The notes under the pieces: generated by a model | Database searches by the model: none | What the model was told of the DNA's origin: nothing | The model's input: the letters and a program-made list of their open reading frames with translations, nothing else | In this document: positions 17,586 through 26,993 of the stretch, one piece after another | How the letters are laid out: the number at the start of each line of letters is the position of its first letter | How positions within the stretch are numbered: position 1 is the first letter of the stretch | Program-made: the position numbers and the translations under genes | Origin: Hellea sp. | GTDB taxonomy: Bacteria > Pseudomonadota > Alphaproteobacteria > Caulobacterales > Maricaulaceae | Direction of reading: 5' to 3' | Assembly: GCA_029250925.1 (NCBI GenBank) | Contig: JAQXEH010000030.1 | Location: 1 to 64,000 of the forward strand | DNA length: 64,000 bases

Positions 17586-18176
17586 TTAGCCCACTAACTT
17601 TCTTACAGCCTCACCGATTTCTTGAATGGTGTTTTTACCAAAAAAGAAATCTATAAAAACACCATTTTCATCCATGAAGTACATAATATCTGAGTGGTCC
17701 ACCGTATAATCAACCTTACTATCGGAGAGAGAAACTCTCTGTGAATAAACTTTATAGGCTAACTTAGCTTTATCTACCTGCTCTTTAGACCCAGTAAGCC
17801 CATTTAATCCTTTAGGAAAACCATCTGACTCTACATAAAGCTTTAGACTTTCAGAAGTATCTCGCTCAGGGTCAACACTAATAAACAAATAGTTTATTAA
17901 ATCTCCATCAGGATCTAACTCTTCCTGAACCGAACCCATTTTTTGTAAAGCAGTAGGGCAAATATCTGGGCAATAAGAAAATCCAAAATATATCAGCTGG
18001 GGCTTTCCTAAAAAGTCATTTTCTGTGACCAATAAATTATCCTGATTGATGAGATTAAATGGACCGCCGATTTCAGCTGAACCTGAGATAACATTTTTAC
18101 CCGACTTAGCTGCTTGCTCGCTACACCCGAATAATAAAATAGGTAATGAAAAAATTAAGATTATCAGGGCTTTCAT
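17586..18176 (-). CDS. senC: SCO1/SenC-family copper chaperone lipoprotein
   Basis: Membrane-anchored periplasmic copper protein involved in assembling the CuA or CuB site of cytochrome oxidases (196 aa). It has a lipoprotein signal with lipobox LLFGC (Cys18), the copper-binding CxxxC as C69-P-D-I-C73, and the third ligand H161 in VDHSDIMYF, so all copper ligands are present. It is divergent from regB with only 29 bases between start codons. The regB-senC-regA neighbourhood is a standard alphaproteobacterial redox-control locus. Confidence 0.93.
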   Translation of the reverse strand: MKALIILIFSLPILLFGCSEQAAKSGKNVISGSAEIGGPFNLINQDNLLVTENDFLGKPQLIYFGFSYCPDICPTALQKMGSVQEELDPDGDLINYLFISVDPERDTSESLKLYVESDGFPKGLNGLTGSKEQVDKAKLAYKVYSQRVSLSDSKVDYTVDHSDIMYFMDENGVFIDFFFGKNTIQEIGEAVRKLVG

Positions 18177-18205
18177 AAACCAAACTCCACCACTATAGTT
18201 GCAAA

Positions 18206-19564
18206 ATGAACAACCCTAAAGTGGATAGCAATATCAATAACGTCAAGTCAATTACTGACGCAGATAGCATTGGGGCAACAAAGAAAAAAACAGTGAACTC
18301 ATCCGGGCGGTTGCGACGGAATACCTTGGTCATTTTGAGGTGGGGTGCAGTAATTGGGCAATCTGCAGCATTATTCTTGGTTTCTGCTGTATTAGGTTTT
18401 TCTTTTCCTGTGGGACCTTGCTTAGCTATAATTGGATTAAGCATATTTGTGAATATTGTAGTCACGGCCTCTTATGAACTTGATAGGCGGGTAGGTGACA
18501 AAGAAGCTGGGCTGCAACTGGGATTTGACTTACTTCAGTTGGCTGCACTTTTATGGTTAACAGGTGGCATAGTAAATCCTTTTGCACTATTGTTTCTAGC
18601 TCCAATTGTTACCAGCGCAACAACGTTAAACACTAAAGTGATTTTTAGTCTTGGTTTCTTAGCCACCGCTCTTTCATTTTTCTTGATATATAATAGCCAG
18701 CCATTGCCATGGTCTCCTGCAGGAAGTTTTGATTTGCCGCTAATATACAAATGGGGGGCATGGAGCGCTATTTTGGTAGGATCAACTTTTACATCACTTT
18801 ATGCTTGGCAAGCAACGAAGGAGAGTCAAGCAATGTCTGATGCTCTCGCAGCCACTGAAGCAGTTTTAGCGCATGAACAAAAATTATCTGCTCTAGGAGG
18901 AATGGCCGCTGCAGCGGCTCATGAGTTGGGGACTCCCTTGGCTACTATTCAAGTTATCGCGAAAGAAATGACACGTGAATTAAACCCCGAGACACCACTT
19001 GGTGAAGATGCAGCATTGATGTTATCACAAGCTCAGCGTTGCCGAGAAATACTCACTCAACTGTCTCAAAGAGGGGATGAAGGAGATGTCTTTCACGATA
19101 TTTTATCAATTGAAGACTTACTTGAAGAAGCCGCCGAGCCATACATAACATTTGGTAAAGATATAGTCATAGATGTGTCAGGTGTAGGCGAAGAACCTAC
19201 TTTAAAACGGCAAGCTGAACTACTCTACGGACTCAAAAACTTTATAGAAAATGCTGTTGATTTCGCAGACACAACAGTTAGCCTGAATGGTATCTGGAAC
19301 CAGAACACATTAACCATAACCATTGATGACGACGGGAAAGGTTTTGACTCCTCAATAACTAGAAGGCTTGGACAGCCATATGTCAGCCGCCGTCAAAACC
19401 AAAAAAACTCAGAAGGGTTAGCAGGGGGATTAGGGTTAGGAGTATTTATCGCAACCACGCTAATAGAGAGAACTAGCGGAAAGGTAAATTTTGGCACATC
19501 GCCTGAGGGAGGCGCCCAAGTAAAGTTAGTTTGGCAAATATCTAAATTAGATTTACACTCTTAA
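18206..19564 (+). CDS. regB: RegB/PrrB/ActS redox-sensing histidine kinase
   Basis: Membrane sensor kinase of the global redox system that senses quinone state and controls respiration, carbon and nitrogen pathways. Six transmembrane helices (about 45-200) include the quinone-binding motif GGIVNPF at residues 120-126. The H-box is AAHELGTPL with phospho-acceptor H239. C279 in QRCREIL matches the redox-active cysteine of Rhodobacter RegB. The ATPase domain has ENAVDFA and the G boxes GKGFD and GLGLGVF. It is 452 aa and read towards regA, 47 bases downstream. Confidence 0.94.
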   Translation: MNNPKVDSNINNVKSITDADSIGATKKKTVNSSGRLRRNTLVILRWGAVIGQSAALFLVSAVLGFSFPVGPCLAIIGLSIFVNIVVTASYELDRRVGDKEAGLQLGFDLLQLAALLWLTGGIVNPFALLFLAPIVTSATTLNTKVIFSLGFLATALSFFLIYNSQPLPWSPAGSFDLPLIYKWGAWSAILVGSTFTSLYAWQATKESQAMSDALAATEAVLAHEQKLSALGGMAAAAAHELGTPLATIQVIAKEMTRELNPETPLGEDAALMLSQAQRCREILTQLSQRGDEGDVFHDILSIEDLLEEAAEPYITFGKDIVIDVSGVGEEPTLKRQAELLYGLKNFIENAVDFADTTVSLNGIWNQNTLTITIDDDGKGFDSSITRRLGQPYVSRRQNQKNSEGLAGGLGLGVFIATTLIERTSGKVNFGTSPEGGAQVKLVWQISKLDLHS

Positions 19565-19611
19565 TGTAAACTTAATACGATGCAAAGCCGTACTATAGTT
19601 AAGGACAGAAA

Positions 19612-20157
19612 ATGACAGATTATAATATACCCGAAGACAACACACTTTTAATACTTGATGACGACGGCCCGTTTCGTAACAGACTAGGCCGAGCTTTAGA
19701 GCATCGTGGGTTTTCAGTATCACTAGTAGAAAATGTAGCCGAAGCTAAAGCCGTGGTAACAGCTAACCCGCCTGCATTTGCGGTGTTAGATATGCGTTTA
19801 GAAGATGGCAATGGGTTAGATGTTATAGATAAAATTCATGAAATTAGGCCTGATTGTAAAATGGTTATGCTAACAGGTTATGGAAACCTCGCAACAGCAG
19901 TTTCGGCGGTCAAAAGAGGCGCTATCGACTACCTAGCTAAACCAGCTGATGCCGATGATGTTTGTAAAGCTTTACTCGCAAACCAAGGGGAAGCACCTGC
20001 ACCGCCTGAGAATCCTATGTCGGCTGATAGGGTTAGATGGGAGCACATCCAAAGAGTATATGAATTATGCGGAAAAAACGTCTCAGAAACTGCAAGACGG
20101 TTAAATATGCACAGAAGAACTCTTCAAAGAATACTAGCCAAACGGGCGCCAAGATAA
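19612..20157 (+). CDS. regA: RegA/PrrA/ActR response regulator
   Basis: DNA-binding partner of RegB (181 aa). The receiver domain has the acidic pair in LLILDDDGPF and phospho-acceptor D60 in VLDMRLEDGNG. MLTGYGN and the lysine in DYLAKPA complete the active site. After a proline-rich linker, a Fis-type helix-turn-helix (NVSETARRLNMHRRTLQRIL) ends the protein, as in all RegA homologues. AAGGACAG lies just before the ATG. Short spacing suggests co-transcription with regB. Confidence 0.95.
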   Translation: MTDYNIPEDNTLLILDDDGPFRNRLGRALEHRGFSVSLVENVAEAKAVVTANPPAFAVLDMRLEDGNGLDVIDKIHEIRPDCKMVMLTGYGNLATAVSAVKRGAIDYLAKPADADDVCKALLANQGEAPAPPENPMSADRVRWEHIQRVYELCGKNVSETARRLNMHRRTLQRILAKRAPR

Positions 20158-20274
20158 TCTCCCGCTGAATGATTTTTAGACTAGAATAATTCAGAAAATA
20201 AAATATATCATACCCAAGATCTAACGTTGATGAAGGTTTTAAAAACCTTTACCTCGAACATCTTAGGGGAAAAT

Positions 20275-22188
20275 ATGTTAAAACTATCTGTGAGCTCAAT
20301 TTGCATATTAAGCATGATAGCCTGTACTCCATCTACACAAGAAACAATTAATAACACCCCTGAGAACTCACAAATTAAAAAAGCAACTCAGACTAAAAAC
20401 TATAATCCGAATAAAAACGTGTATTTTGGGGATCTTCATATACACACGAAAAATAGCTTTGATGCCTACATATTTAACGTGCGGTCAACACCTGATGATG
20501 TCTATCGTTTTGCCAAAGGTGAAACATTAGTTCACCCCTCCGGGTTTGAAATGACAATAGGGGGAGAGCCTCTCGACTTTGTATCAGCAACAGACCACGG
20601 AGCCTATATGGGTATATTACCGGAGATGAATAATCCCGATAGCCCTTTGTCAAAACTAGATATGGCTAAAGAAATGTTTGGAACTGACCCTGAGTTAATA
20701 GTCAGGGCTTTTAATAAAATTGGAGATACTGTCAGATCTGGCATTCCCTTCCCATTGGTTTACGATAAGAAAATCATTCAAGACACATGGCAAAGAACAG
20801 TAAGCACAGCAAACAAACATTATGAGCCTGGGAAGCTTACAACTTTTTCGGGATATGAATATACTTCTGTTGATGGAAAAGGCCGAGAACAAGATGGATT
20901 TGCAGGTGGAAATTTACATCGAAATGTAATTTTTGAAAATATGGCCTCAGATCGAGTTTTTTCAACATTAGATTCTACTAACCCTGAGGATTTATGGGAC
21001 TGGATGGATAGTGAAAGAAATAAAGGCCGCGATGTAATAGCAATTCCACACAATTCAAATGTGTCAGACGGAAAAATGTTTTCTACAAAAACATATAACG
21101 GAGATGATCTCGATCTATCATATGCAGAGCAACGAATAAAAAATGAACCAATAGTCGAAATTACTCAAGTAAAAGGTACATCTGAAACCCACCCTTTGTT
21201 ATCTCCTAATGATGAATGGGCGAATTTTGAAATCTATGAAAAACTATTGGCGTCTCAAGTTACATCAAAAATCAATGGGAGTTACGTGCGTGATGCATTA
21301 GCAACAGGATTATCGATCTCAAAAAAAACTGGCTCTAATCCTTTTAAATTCGGGGTAATAGGTAGCTCAGACAGCCATGTAGCAGGCGGATCATATGATG
21401 AAAAAGATTATTGGTCAAAAGTTGGAATACTTGACTCATCACCGGAGAAACGGGGGTCAATACCTCCTAATGGGTCTAAATCTTGGGAGGGGATAGAACA
21501 AAGCGAAAGATCTAAAAATTGGTACTCAAAATGGGGAGCCTCAGGTCTTGCAGCCATCTGGGCTGAAGAAAACACTCGAGAGTCTTTGTTTTCTGGGATG
21601 CGCAACAAAGAGACTTACGCCACCACAGGTCCACGAATAAAATTAAGAGTATTTGCTGGTTATGATTATGATGCTAGTATTTTAAATGACCCTAATATGG
21701 TACAAAAAGCTTATAAGTTAGGTGTACCAATGGGTGGTGAATTAAGACCCTCCAATCATGCGCCAAGTTTTATAGTCTGGGCAATGCGAGATCCGCGCAA
21801 CGCTCCATTACAAAGAATTCAAATAATTAAGGTTTGGAATGAAAATGGAGATAACAAAGAAAAAATTTATGACATTATATGTGCCGATGAGTTAACTCCA
21901 GATGCAAAAACAAATTATTGTCCAGATAATGGCTCAACAGTTAATTTAAAGGACTGTTCTGTATCGACTGATAAAGGCGCTCCAGAACTTAAAGTATTGT
22001 GGACGGACCCACAATTTAATTCCGAAGATGACGCAGCCTATTACATAAGGGTACTTGAAAACCCTACTTGCCGGTGGAGTACATGGGATGCAATAAAAGC
22101 AGGAGTAAGTCCCTCACCTAATTTACCACCAACAATACAAGAGCGTGCCTATGGTTCAGCTATTTGGTACAATAGCAAAAAAAGTTGA
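20275..22188 (+). CDS. DUF3604 family lipoprotein (PHP-like metal-dependent hydrolase)
   Basis: Exported DUF3604 protein, 637 aa from the chosen start. That ATG follows AGGGGAAA and opens a lipoprotein signal with lipobox LSMIAC (Cys17); a start 16 codons upstream would bury the signal. The first conserved block YFGDLHIHTKNSFDA has the H-x-H pair (H55, H57) and is followed by SATDHGAY (D107-H108) and later GSSDSHVAGG. These are the metal-ligand motifs of the PHP phosphoesterase fold, so a metal-dependent hydrolase on the periplasmic side is likely. The substrate is unknown. It heads a cluster with a parvulin and a HupE/UreJ-like permease. Confidence 0.85.
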   Translation: MLKLSVSSICILSMIACTPSTQETINNTPENSQIKKATQTKNYNPNKNVYFGDLHIHTKNSFDAYIFNVRSTPDDVYRFAKGETLVHPSGFEMTIGGEPLDFVSATDHGAYMGILPEMNNPDSPLSKLDMAKEMFGTDPELIVRAFNKIGDTVRSGIPFPLVYDKKIIQDTWQRTVSTANKHYEPGKLTTFSGYEYTSVDGKGREQDGFAGGNLHRNVIFENMASDRVFSTLDSTNPEDLWDWMDSERNKGRDVIAIPHNSNVSDGKMFSTKTYNGDDLDLSYAEQRIKNEPIVEITQVKGTSETHPLLSPNDEWANFEIYEKLLASQVTSKINGSYVRDALATGLSISKKTGSNPFKFGVIGSSDSHVAGGSYDEKDYWSKVGILDSSPEKRGSIPPNGSKSWEGIEQSERSKNWYSKWGASGLAAIWAEENTRESLFSGMRNKETYATTGPRIKLRVFAGYDYDASILNDPNMVQKAYKLGVPMGGELRPSNHAPSFIVWAMRDPRNAPLQRIQIIKVWNENGDNKEKIYDIICADELTPDAKTNYCPDNGSTVNLKDCSVSTDKGAPELKVLWTDPQFNSEDDAAYYIRVLENPTCRWSTWDAIKAGVSPSPNLPPTIQERAYGSAIWYNSKKS

Positions 22189-22189
22189 C

Positions 22190-23026
22190 ATGAATAAATA
22201 TTTTAAAGACCCACTCATTCATTTCGTAATATTAGGAATATTAGTTTTTTTTAGTCACTCAATTTGGCAAAGGAATATTACCAAATCTGATTATACTATA
22301 AATGTTACTGAAGAGGAGATGGCCCGGCAAGCTAAAATATTCTCAGGGGAAAATAGACGCGAACCTACCAATGACGACATAAAAGCTCTTCTTTATTCCT
22401 ATATTGAAGAGAGAGCTTTAATGCGTGAGGCTGAAAGGTTAGGATTAGGTGAGGATGATACAATTATCAGACGGCGGCTTGCACAAAAAATGCGTTTTAT
22501 CATTGAAGACATAGATACTCTTCGAAATCCGGGGAGCGAAGAGTTAGAGGCATGGTACTCTAATAATATATCAAGATTTATTTCTCCTGAAAAAAGAAGC
22601 TTTACGCATATTTACATAAGCCCAGAAGCAAACGGTGGTGATACAACAAAAATTGCTAGTGAAATATTAACAAAAATTATATCCAAACCAGAAAATTGGG
22701 AGAAATTAGGTGATCCCTTTATCCTCGAAAGAAGTTTTAAATTATCAAGTTTGAATGAGGTAAATAGAAATTTTGGAAATCGTTTCTCAAAATCAGTATT
22801 TTCAATGCCTGATAAAGAGTGGGTGGGACCAATAGAAAGTGCTTATGGACTTCACATAGTAAAGGTCGACAATATTGTATCTGAAATAATCCCTCAATTT
22901 AAAGATATTGAAAATGCTGTACTATCTCAATGGAAGGAAGAAGAAAGACGTAGAATAAATAAAGACGCTTTAGCAAAAATTATTGATAAATATAAAATAA
23001 ACATAATAAATGACAAAACAAAGTAA
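22190..23026 (+). CDS. membrane-anchored parvulin-type peptidyl-prolyl isomerase
   Basis: PpiC/SurA-like folding factor (278 aa) with an N-terminal membrane anchor (HFVILGILVFFSHSIW) and the rest in the periplasm. A helical SurA_N-like region (about 35-120) precedes a divergent parvulin domain from KRSFTHIYIS to WVGPIESAYGLHIVKVDNI. The ATG at 22190 comes one base after the upstream stop, and the stop overlaps the next start by one base (TAATG), so the three genes are translationally linked. Position suggests it folds the DUF3604 lipoprotein; that is inference. Confidence 0.82.
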   Translation: MNKYFKDPLIHFVILGILVFFSHSIWQRNITKSDYTINVTEEEMARQAKIFSGENRREPTNDDIKALLYSYIEERALMREAERLGLGEDDTIIRRRLAQKMRFIIEDIDTLRNPGSEELEAWYSNNISRFISPEKRSFTHIYISPEANGGDTTKIASEILTKIISKPENWEKLGDPFILERSFKLSSLNEVNRNFGNRFSKSVFSMPDKEWVGPIESAYGLHIVKVDNIVSEIIPQFKDIENAVLSQWKEEERRRINKDALAKIIDKYKINIINDKTK

Positions 23027-23997
23027 TGTCGCGTTTAATATTAATTTTGAACTTCTGGGTTTTACTTTTTAGCTCTGCAACTGCGCACGAAGTAAGACCA
23101 GCATATCTAAGCATTACAGAAGACTATATAGCTGAGTTTGCAGTTATTTGGAAGCAACCAATACTTGACGGGAAAAGATTGCGTATCGAACCCATATTTC
23201 CAGAAATTTGTACAAAATCAAACTCTAAAAGAAGTATTGAAAACTCGACGATAATTGAAAAATTCAACCTTAAGTGCGAGCTAATCAAAGGAGAGATTGT
23301 AATTTCAGGTCTAGAACAAACTATGACAGATGTTATAATAAAAATAGACTATTTATCAGGTAAAAGAAATACTTCTTTAGTGAAACCGAATGACCCTAAA
23401 TTTATTTTAGGTGCGAAAACATCAACCATAGGTAATAATTACTTATCGATAGGTATAGATCATATTCTCAAAGGCTGGGACCACCTTCTTTTTATAATTG
23501 GACTTGTCTTACTAATTAATAGAAAACAAATACTGGGGGTAGCAACTGCATTTACTGTAGCGCATAGTTTAACACTCGGTTTGGCAGCTTTCAGCATAAT
23601 AAATTTACCCTCGCAGCCTGTGGAAATATTAATAGCAATGAGTATAGTCTTACTTGGCATTGAGATAATGCGAAAAAAAAGCGGCGCTACTAGCATTTCA
23701 AGCAAACATCCTTACTACATTGCACTTTTAATTGGACTCATCCATGGTTGCGGCTTTGCTGGCGCTTTAGCTGATATAGGTCTGCCAAAGGGTATGGAAC
23801 TATTTTCCCTATTACTTTTTAACCTAGGAGTAGAATTAGGGCAATTCGCTGTAATAGGCTTAACAATTCTCGCTCTAACTATTTTAACAAGAGTTAGTAT
23901 TGACCTTCGCAAGATGACTGAAGTTATATTGACCTATGGCATATCATCCATTGGTGTATTTTGGATTATAGAGCGAGCGTCAAATTACATTATATAG
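23026..23997 (+). CDS. HupE/UreJ-like membrane protein with periplasmic domain
   Basis: A 323-residue integral membrane protein of the HupE/UreJ_2 family. It has a signal peptide (cleavage near SSATA-HE) and a periplasmic beta-rich domain of about 110 residues. Six or seven helices follow from residue about 140 with conserved histidines: GIDHILKGWDHLLF, AHSLTLGLA and GLIHGCGFAGAL. HupE and UreJ are nickel/cobalt permeases or accessory proteins, and the His-rich helices are the likely metal path. No hydrogenase or urease genes are nearby, so a role in supplying metal to the linked DUF3604 hydrolase is an attractive inference. Confidence 0.82.
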   Translation: MSRLILILNFWVLLFSSATAHEVRPAYLSITEDYIAEFAVIWKQPILDGKRLRIEPIFPEICTKSNSKRSIENSTIIEKFNLKCELIKGEIVISGLEQTMTDVIIKIDYLSGKRNTSLVKPNDPKFILGAKTSTIGNNYLSIGIDHILKGWDHLLFIIGLVLLINRKQILGVATAFTVAHSLTLGLAAFSIINLPSQPVEILIAMSIVLLGIEIMRKKSGATSISSKHPYYIALLIGLIHGCGFAGALADIGLPKGMELFSLLLFNLGVELGQFAVIGLTILALTILTRVSIDLRKMTEVILTYGISSIGVFWIIERASNYII

Positions 23998-24011
23998 ATA
24001 TTGTTTGAGGT

Positions 24012-24602
24012 TTATTTCTGTTGAAGCAAATAACTTATTAATGATTTTGCTTCGGAAGAACTCCAATCTGCTTCCCCTGGAAGCCTCGCAACCTCTCTAC
24101 CATCAACATCATATAATACACTTGTTGGTAACCCTGGTAAACGAAGTTTTCCACTGATAGAATATGTAGTATCATGCCACGGGGTCAGTGCTGAAATCCC
24201 ATTTTCTTCAAACCATAGTTTTGCATCATTTGCTGTACGGTCCATGCTGATAGTAATCACCTCAAAATTTTCATCCCCCATAGCCATTTGAAGGCGATCT
24301 AAGGTCGGCATTTCTGCAATACATGGAGCACACCAAGTTGCCCATACATTCAACAGTATTATCTTACCTTCGTAATCTGACAACTTCATTTGCGTGCCAT
24401 TAATTGTTGCAAAATTCATTCTAGGCCGATCAGGCGGGGCATCTAGGACAGATAATCTCTTTAATGTGCCTTTGGAAAATAAATCTATGCCAACTTTAGG
24501 CTGGCTACAGGATTGTACAATCACTAATAATATGGCTAATAGCCCTAATACAATCATAAGCCTTATTGTGTTAGTGATGTTAATGAGAGAAGATACAGAC
24601 AT
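24012..24602 (-). CDS. tlpA: TlpA-like thiol:disulfide oxidoreductase
   Basis: Periplasmic, membrane- or lipid-anchored thioredoxin-like protein that reduces disulfides, often in cytochrome c or oxidase assembly. The active site is [19 protein letters not shown] holds the cis-proline. The N-terminal hydrophobic segment ends in a lipobox-like VIVQSC. From the ATG at 24602 the protein has a basic residue before the hydrophobic stretch; an ATG at 24557 is an alternative. If 24602 is right, the start codons of tlpA and argH overlap head to head. The divergent tlpA-argH pair is a common alphaproteobacterial arrangement. Confidence 0.87.
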   Translation of the reverse strand: MSVSSLINITNTIRLMIVLGLLAILLVIVQSCSQPKVGIDLFSKGTLKRLSVLDAPPDRPRMNFATINGTQMKLSDYEGKIILLNVWATWCAPCIAEMPTLDRLQMAMGDENFEVITISMDRTANDAKLWFEENGISALTPWHDTTYSISGKLRLPGLPTSVLYDVDGREVARLPGEADWSSSEAKSLISYLLQQK

Positions 24603-26010
24603 GGATAAACTATTTAACAACAAAAATAATAAAGGCCAGAAGATGTGGGGAGGACGTTTCAGCGCATCTCCAAGTGAAATTATGCAAGAAATTAATGTAT
24701 CAATTGATTTTGATAAAAGATTAGCATTGCAGGATATTAAAGGTTCTCTAGCTCATTCAAGCATGCTTGAGGCACAAGGAATAATCACAAAAGAAGATAT
24801 GTTGCAGATACATAAAGGTCTTAAACAGATTGAAGAAGAAATACTAAACTTAACGTTTCCTTTCTCTCCAGAATTTGAAGACATACACTTAAATATTGAA
24901 AACAGACTTAGAGAAATAATTGGAGAAGCAGCCGGAAGGCTTCATACAGCTCGCTCAAGAAATGACCAAGTAGCAACTGACTTCCGTCTTTGGGTACGAG
25001 ACAGTTTAGATAGTTTTGAAATTCAACTTTTAGAATTAATGAGAGCATTACTTCAGAAAGCTTCTGAAAATACTAATACTATAATGCCCGGCTTTACACA
25101 TTTACAGTCTGCGCAACCAGTAACATTTGGACATCATATGCTCGCATATCTAGAAATGTTCAACCGTGATAAATCTAGATTTCATGATTGCCGAAAGAGG
25201 TTAAATGAGTGTCCGTTGGGGGCCGCCGCGTTGGCAGGAACACCATTTCCTATAGATCGTGACTTCACTTCAAATGCTTTAGGCTTTTCTAAACCCATGG
25301 CTAATTCTTTGGACGCAGTGTCAGCACGTGATTTTGCATTAGAAGCTTTATCTGCCGCGACTATTTGCGCAACTCACCTATCAAGACTTTCTGAAGAGTT
25401 AGTAATTTGGATGAGTGCCCAATTTCAGTTTATTACTTTAACAGACTCATATACGACGGGCAGCTCAATCATGCCTCAAAAACGCAATCCAGACGCAGCT
25501 GAATTAATACGAGCCAAAGTCGGTAGAATATCCGGATCACTCATTGCGCTAACTATGGTAATGAAAGGTTTGCCGCTAGCCTATTCAAAAGATATGCAAG
25601 AGGACAAAGAGCCAGTTTTCGATGCTTTTGACTCTCTTGATTTGGGGTTAAAAGCAATGACAGGTATGATTAAGGATATGCAGCCTAATAAGGAAATTCT
25701 GCAGGCTGCTGCAGGGAATGCATTTTCAACAGCCACTGATTTAGCAGATTGGCTTGTGAGAAAGTTAAATATGCCTTTTCGAAATGCCCACCACGTTACC
25801 GGAAAAATTGTTGCTCTCGCAGAACAAAAAGGTGTGACGCTGAGCGAACTAACACTCGATGAATATATAAAAATAGAACCTAAAATAACGAAAGATATTT
25901 ATTCAGTATTATCTCCATTATCTTCAGCAAAAAGCAGAGTTAGCTATGGAGGCACTGCGCCAGCTGAAGTAGAGAAACAAGTAGCTATCTGGAGTAAAAT
26001 TTTATCTTAA
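24601..26010 (+). CDS. argH: argininosuccinate lyase
   Basis: Last enzyme of arginine synthesis, cleaving argininosuccinate to arginine and fumarate. The aspartase/fumarase-family signature [13 protein letters not shown] holds the catalytic serine; other marks are MWGGRFS at the N-terminus, [18 protein letters not shown] and [13 protein letters not shown]. From ATG 24601 (GAGAGAAG upstream) it is 469 aa; the ATG at 24643 before WGGRFS, with AAAGG upstream, would give 455 aa and cannot be excluded. The stop shares TTAA with the stop of the convergent DUF1289 gene. Confidence 0.95.
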   Translation: MDKLFNNKNNKGQKMWGGRFSASPSEIMQEINVSIDFDKRLALQDIKGSLAHSSMLEAQGIITKEDMLQIHKGLKQIEEEILNLTFPFSPEFEDIHLNIENRLREIIGEAAGRLHTARSRNDQVATDFRLWVRDSLDSFEIQLLELMRALLQKASENTNTIMPGFTHLQSAQPVTFGHHMLAYLEMFNRDKSRFHDCRKRLNECPLGAAALAGTPFPIDRDFTSNALGFSKPMANSLDAVSARDFALEALSAATICATHLSRLSEELVIWMSAQFQFITLTDSYTTGSSIMPQKRNPDAAELIRAKVGRISGSLIALTMVMKGLPLAYSKDMQEDKEPVFDAFDSLDLGLKAMTGMIKDMQPNKEILQAAAGNAFSTATDLADWLVRKLNMPFRNAHHVTGKIVALAEQKGVTLSELTLDEYIKIEPKITKDIYSVLSPLSSAKSRVSYGGTAPAEVEKQVAIWSKILS

Positions 26011-26204
26011 GAATTTAAATTTTTGTTTTGTAAACTTATTAATCTTTCGGGGAGTTCAGTCATTATAAATGCTCTTTGGGCATCACTATATCTTGCCCAA
26101 AGAGCTATCTCATCTCTGGAGCGACCACAGCCTTTACAAAGACTGGTTTCTAAATCCAAATTACATATAAGTTTGCATGGAGAGATAATATTAGTAAATC
26201 TCAT
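26007..26204 (-). CDS. DUF1289 small cysteine-rich protein
   Basis: A 65-residue DUF1289 protein with the family pattern [10 protein letters not shown], then [15 protein letters not shown] and a C-terminal helix. Four cysteines (C-x3-C and C-x2-C) could bind zinc or an iron-sulfur cluster. Function is unknown in the family. It converges on argH, sharing TTAA between the two stop codons, and follows the two paralogous secreted proteins on the same strand. Confidence 0.85.
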   Translation of the reverse strand: MRFTNIISPCKLICNLDLETSLCKGCGRSRDEIALWARYSDAQRAFIMTELPERLISLQNKNLNS

Positions 26205-26225
26205 TTGTTTTATTCATCCTAATAA

Positions 26226-26993
26226 TTAACATTTTCCCTCCGAAAAGGATGCGAGAGTTTCCAAATCTGGTATAGGGTATAACATATAGGCTCCCCCTTT
26301 TATATTTATACCTTTGGCGTCAACAGCATTAAGATCTTTAAATTTAATTACCTTATCCCCACAATAATTTTCAGTCGCTATGGGTATTTTATTATTATCA
26401 CTATTTACAGCTTCAAAATAAATACTGTCTTGCTCATCAATTGCAGAAACTAATAAATGCGTAAATTTCGGTATAAAAATCTTAGCTGGTCCAGGAACCA
26501 TTTTTTTAAATAAAAAGCGAGCGTCTTTAAGGCCATCTTCTAAAGTGATGGAGGTGTGGTAACCATTATTTTCAATAAACCTAACATCGGAGTCCATATC
26601 AAATTCTAAAGTTTCTCCATTTTTAAGGGTACCAGCTCGAATAGGGTCGTAAGCACATAAATCCGAACCATTTTCTGCCTGAATTATTCTTTCGATATTT
26701 ACAACCTTTCCTTCTCGAGAAAAATTCAAATTAAACTCATTATCTTCATGCTTAACATATACTCTTTCCGGTAACGACCCTTCATCTTTTATTCTTAAAT
26801 ATGCTTCAAAAAACATATTAACAGTATCAATTTTAGATGTTTTTAAATTTTCAAATTTGCGTGCGAAATCAGAAATTCCTGAAATAGGGAAACAAGTGAG
26901 TTCACCTCTTAGCTCTTTTGCCTCTGTTTCAGAACTTGCATATGACATTTCAAATGGAATAAGTAGTAAGACCACAACAATTAAATATTTCAT
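26226..26993 (-). CDS. secreted protein of unknown function, paralogue B
   Basis: A 255-residue protein with a clear signal peptide (MKYLIVVVLLLIPFEMSYAS). I do not recognise the family. It is clearly related to the product of the next gene upstream: both share RG-x-L-x-C(F/Y)PI, IKD-x-GS-x-PE, C-x-x-DP-x-R, a central N-x-GYH motif, and a following K-(I/V)-F-(I/M)-P-x-x-x-H. AGGAAAAAT precedes the ATG, which overlaps the upstream stop as ATGA. The pair interrupts the usual argH-lptM-lysA order, so it looks like a lineage-specific insertion and duplication. A periplasmic role is inferred from the signal peptide alone. Confidence 0.72.
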   Translation of the reverse strand: MKYLIVVVLLLIPFEMSYASSETEAKELRGELTCFPISGISDFARKFENLKTSKIDTVNMFFEAYLRIKDEGSLPERVYVKHEDNEFNLNFSREGKVVNIERIIQAENGSDLCAYDPIRAGTLKNGETLEFDMDSDVRFIENNGYHTSITLEDGLKDARFLFKKMVPGPAKIFIPKFTHLLVSAIDEQDSIYFEAVNSDNNKIPIATENYCGDKVIKFKDLNAVDAKGINIKGGAYMLYPIPDLETLASFSEGKC

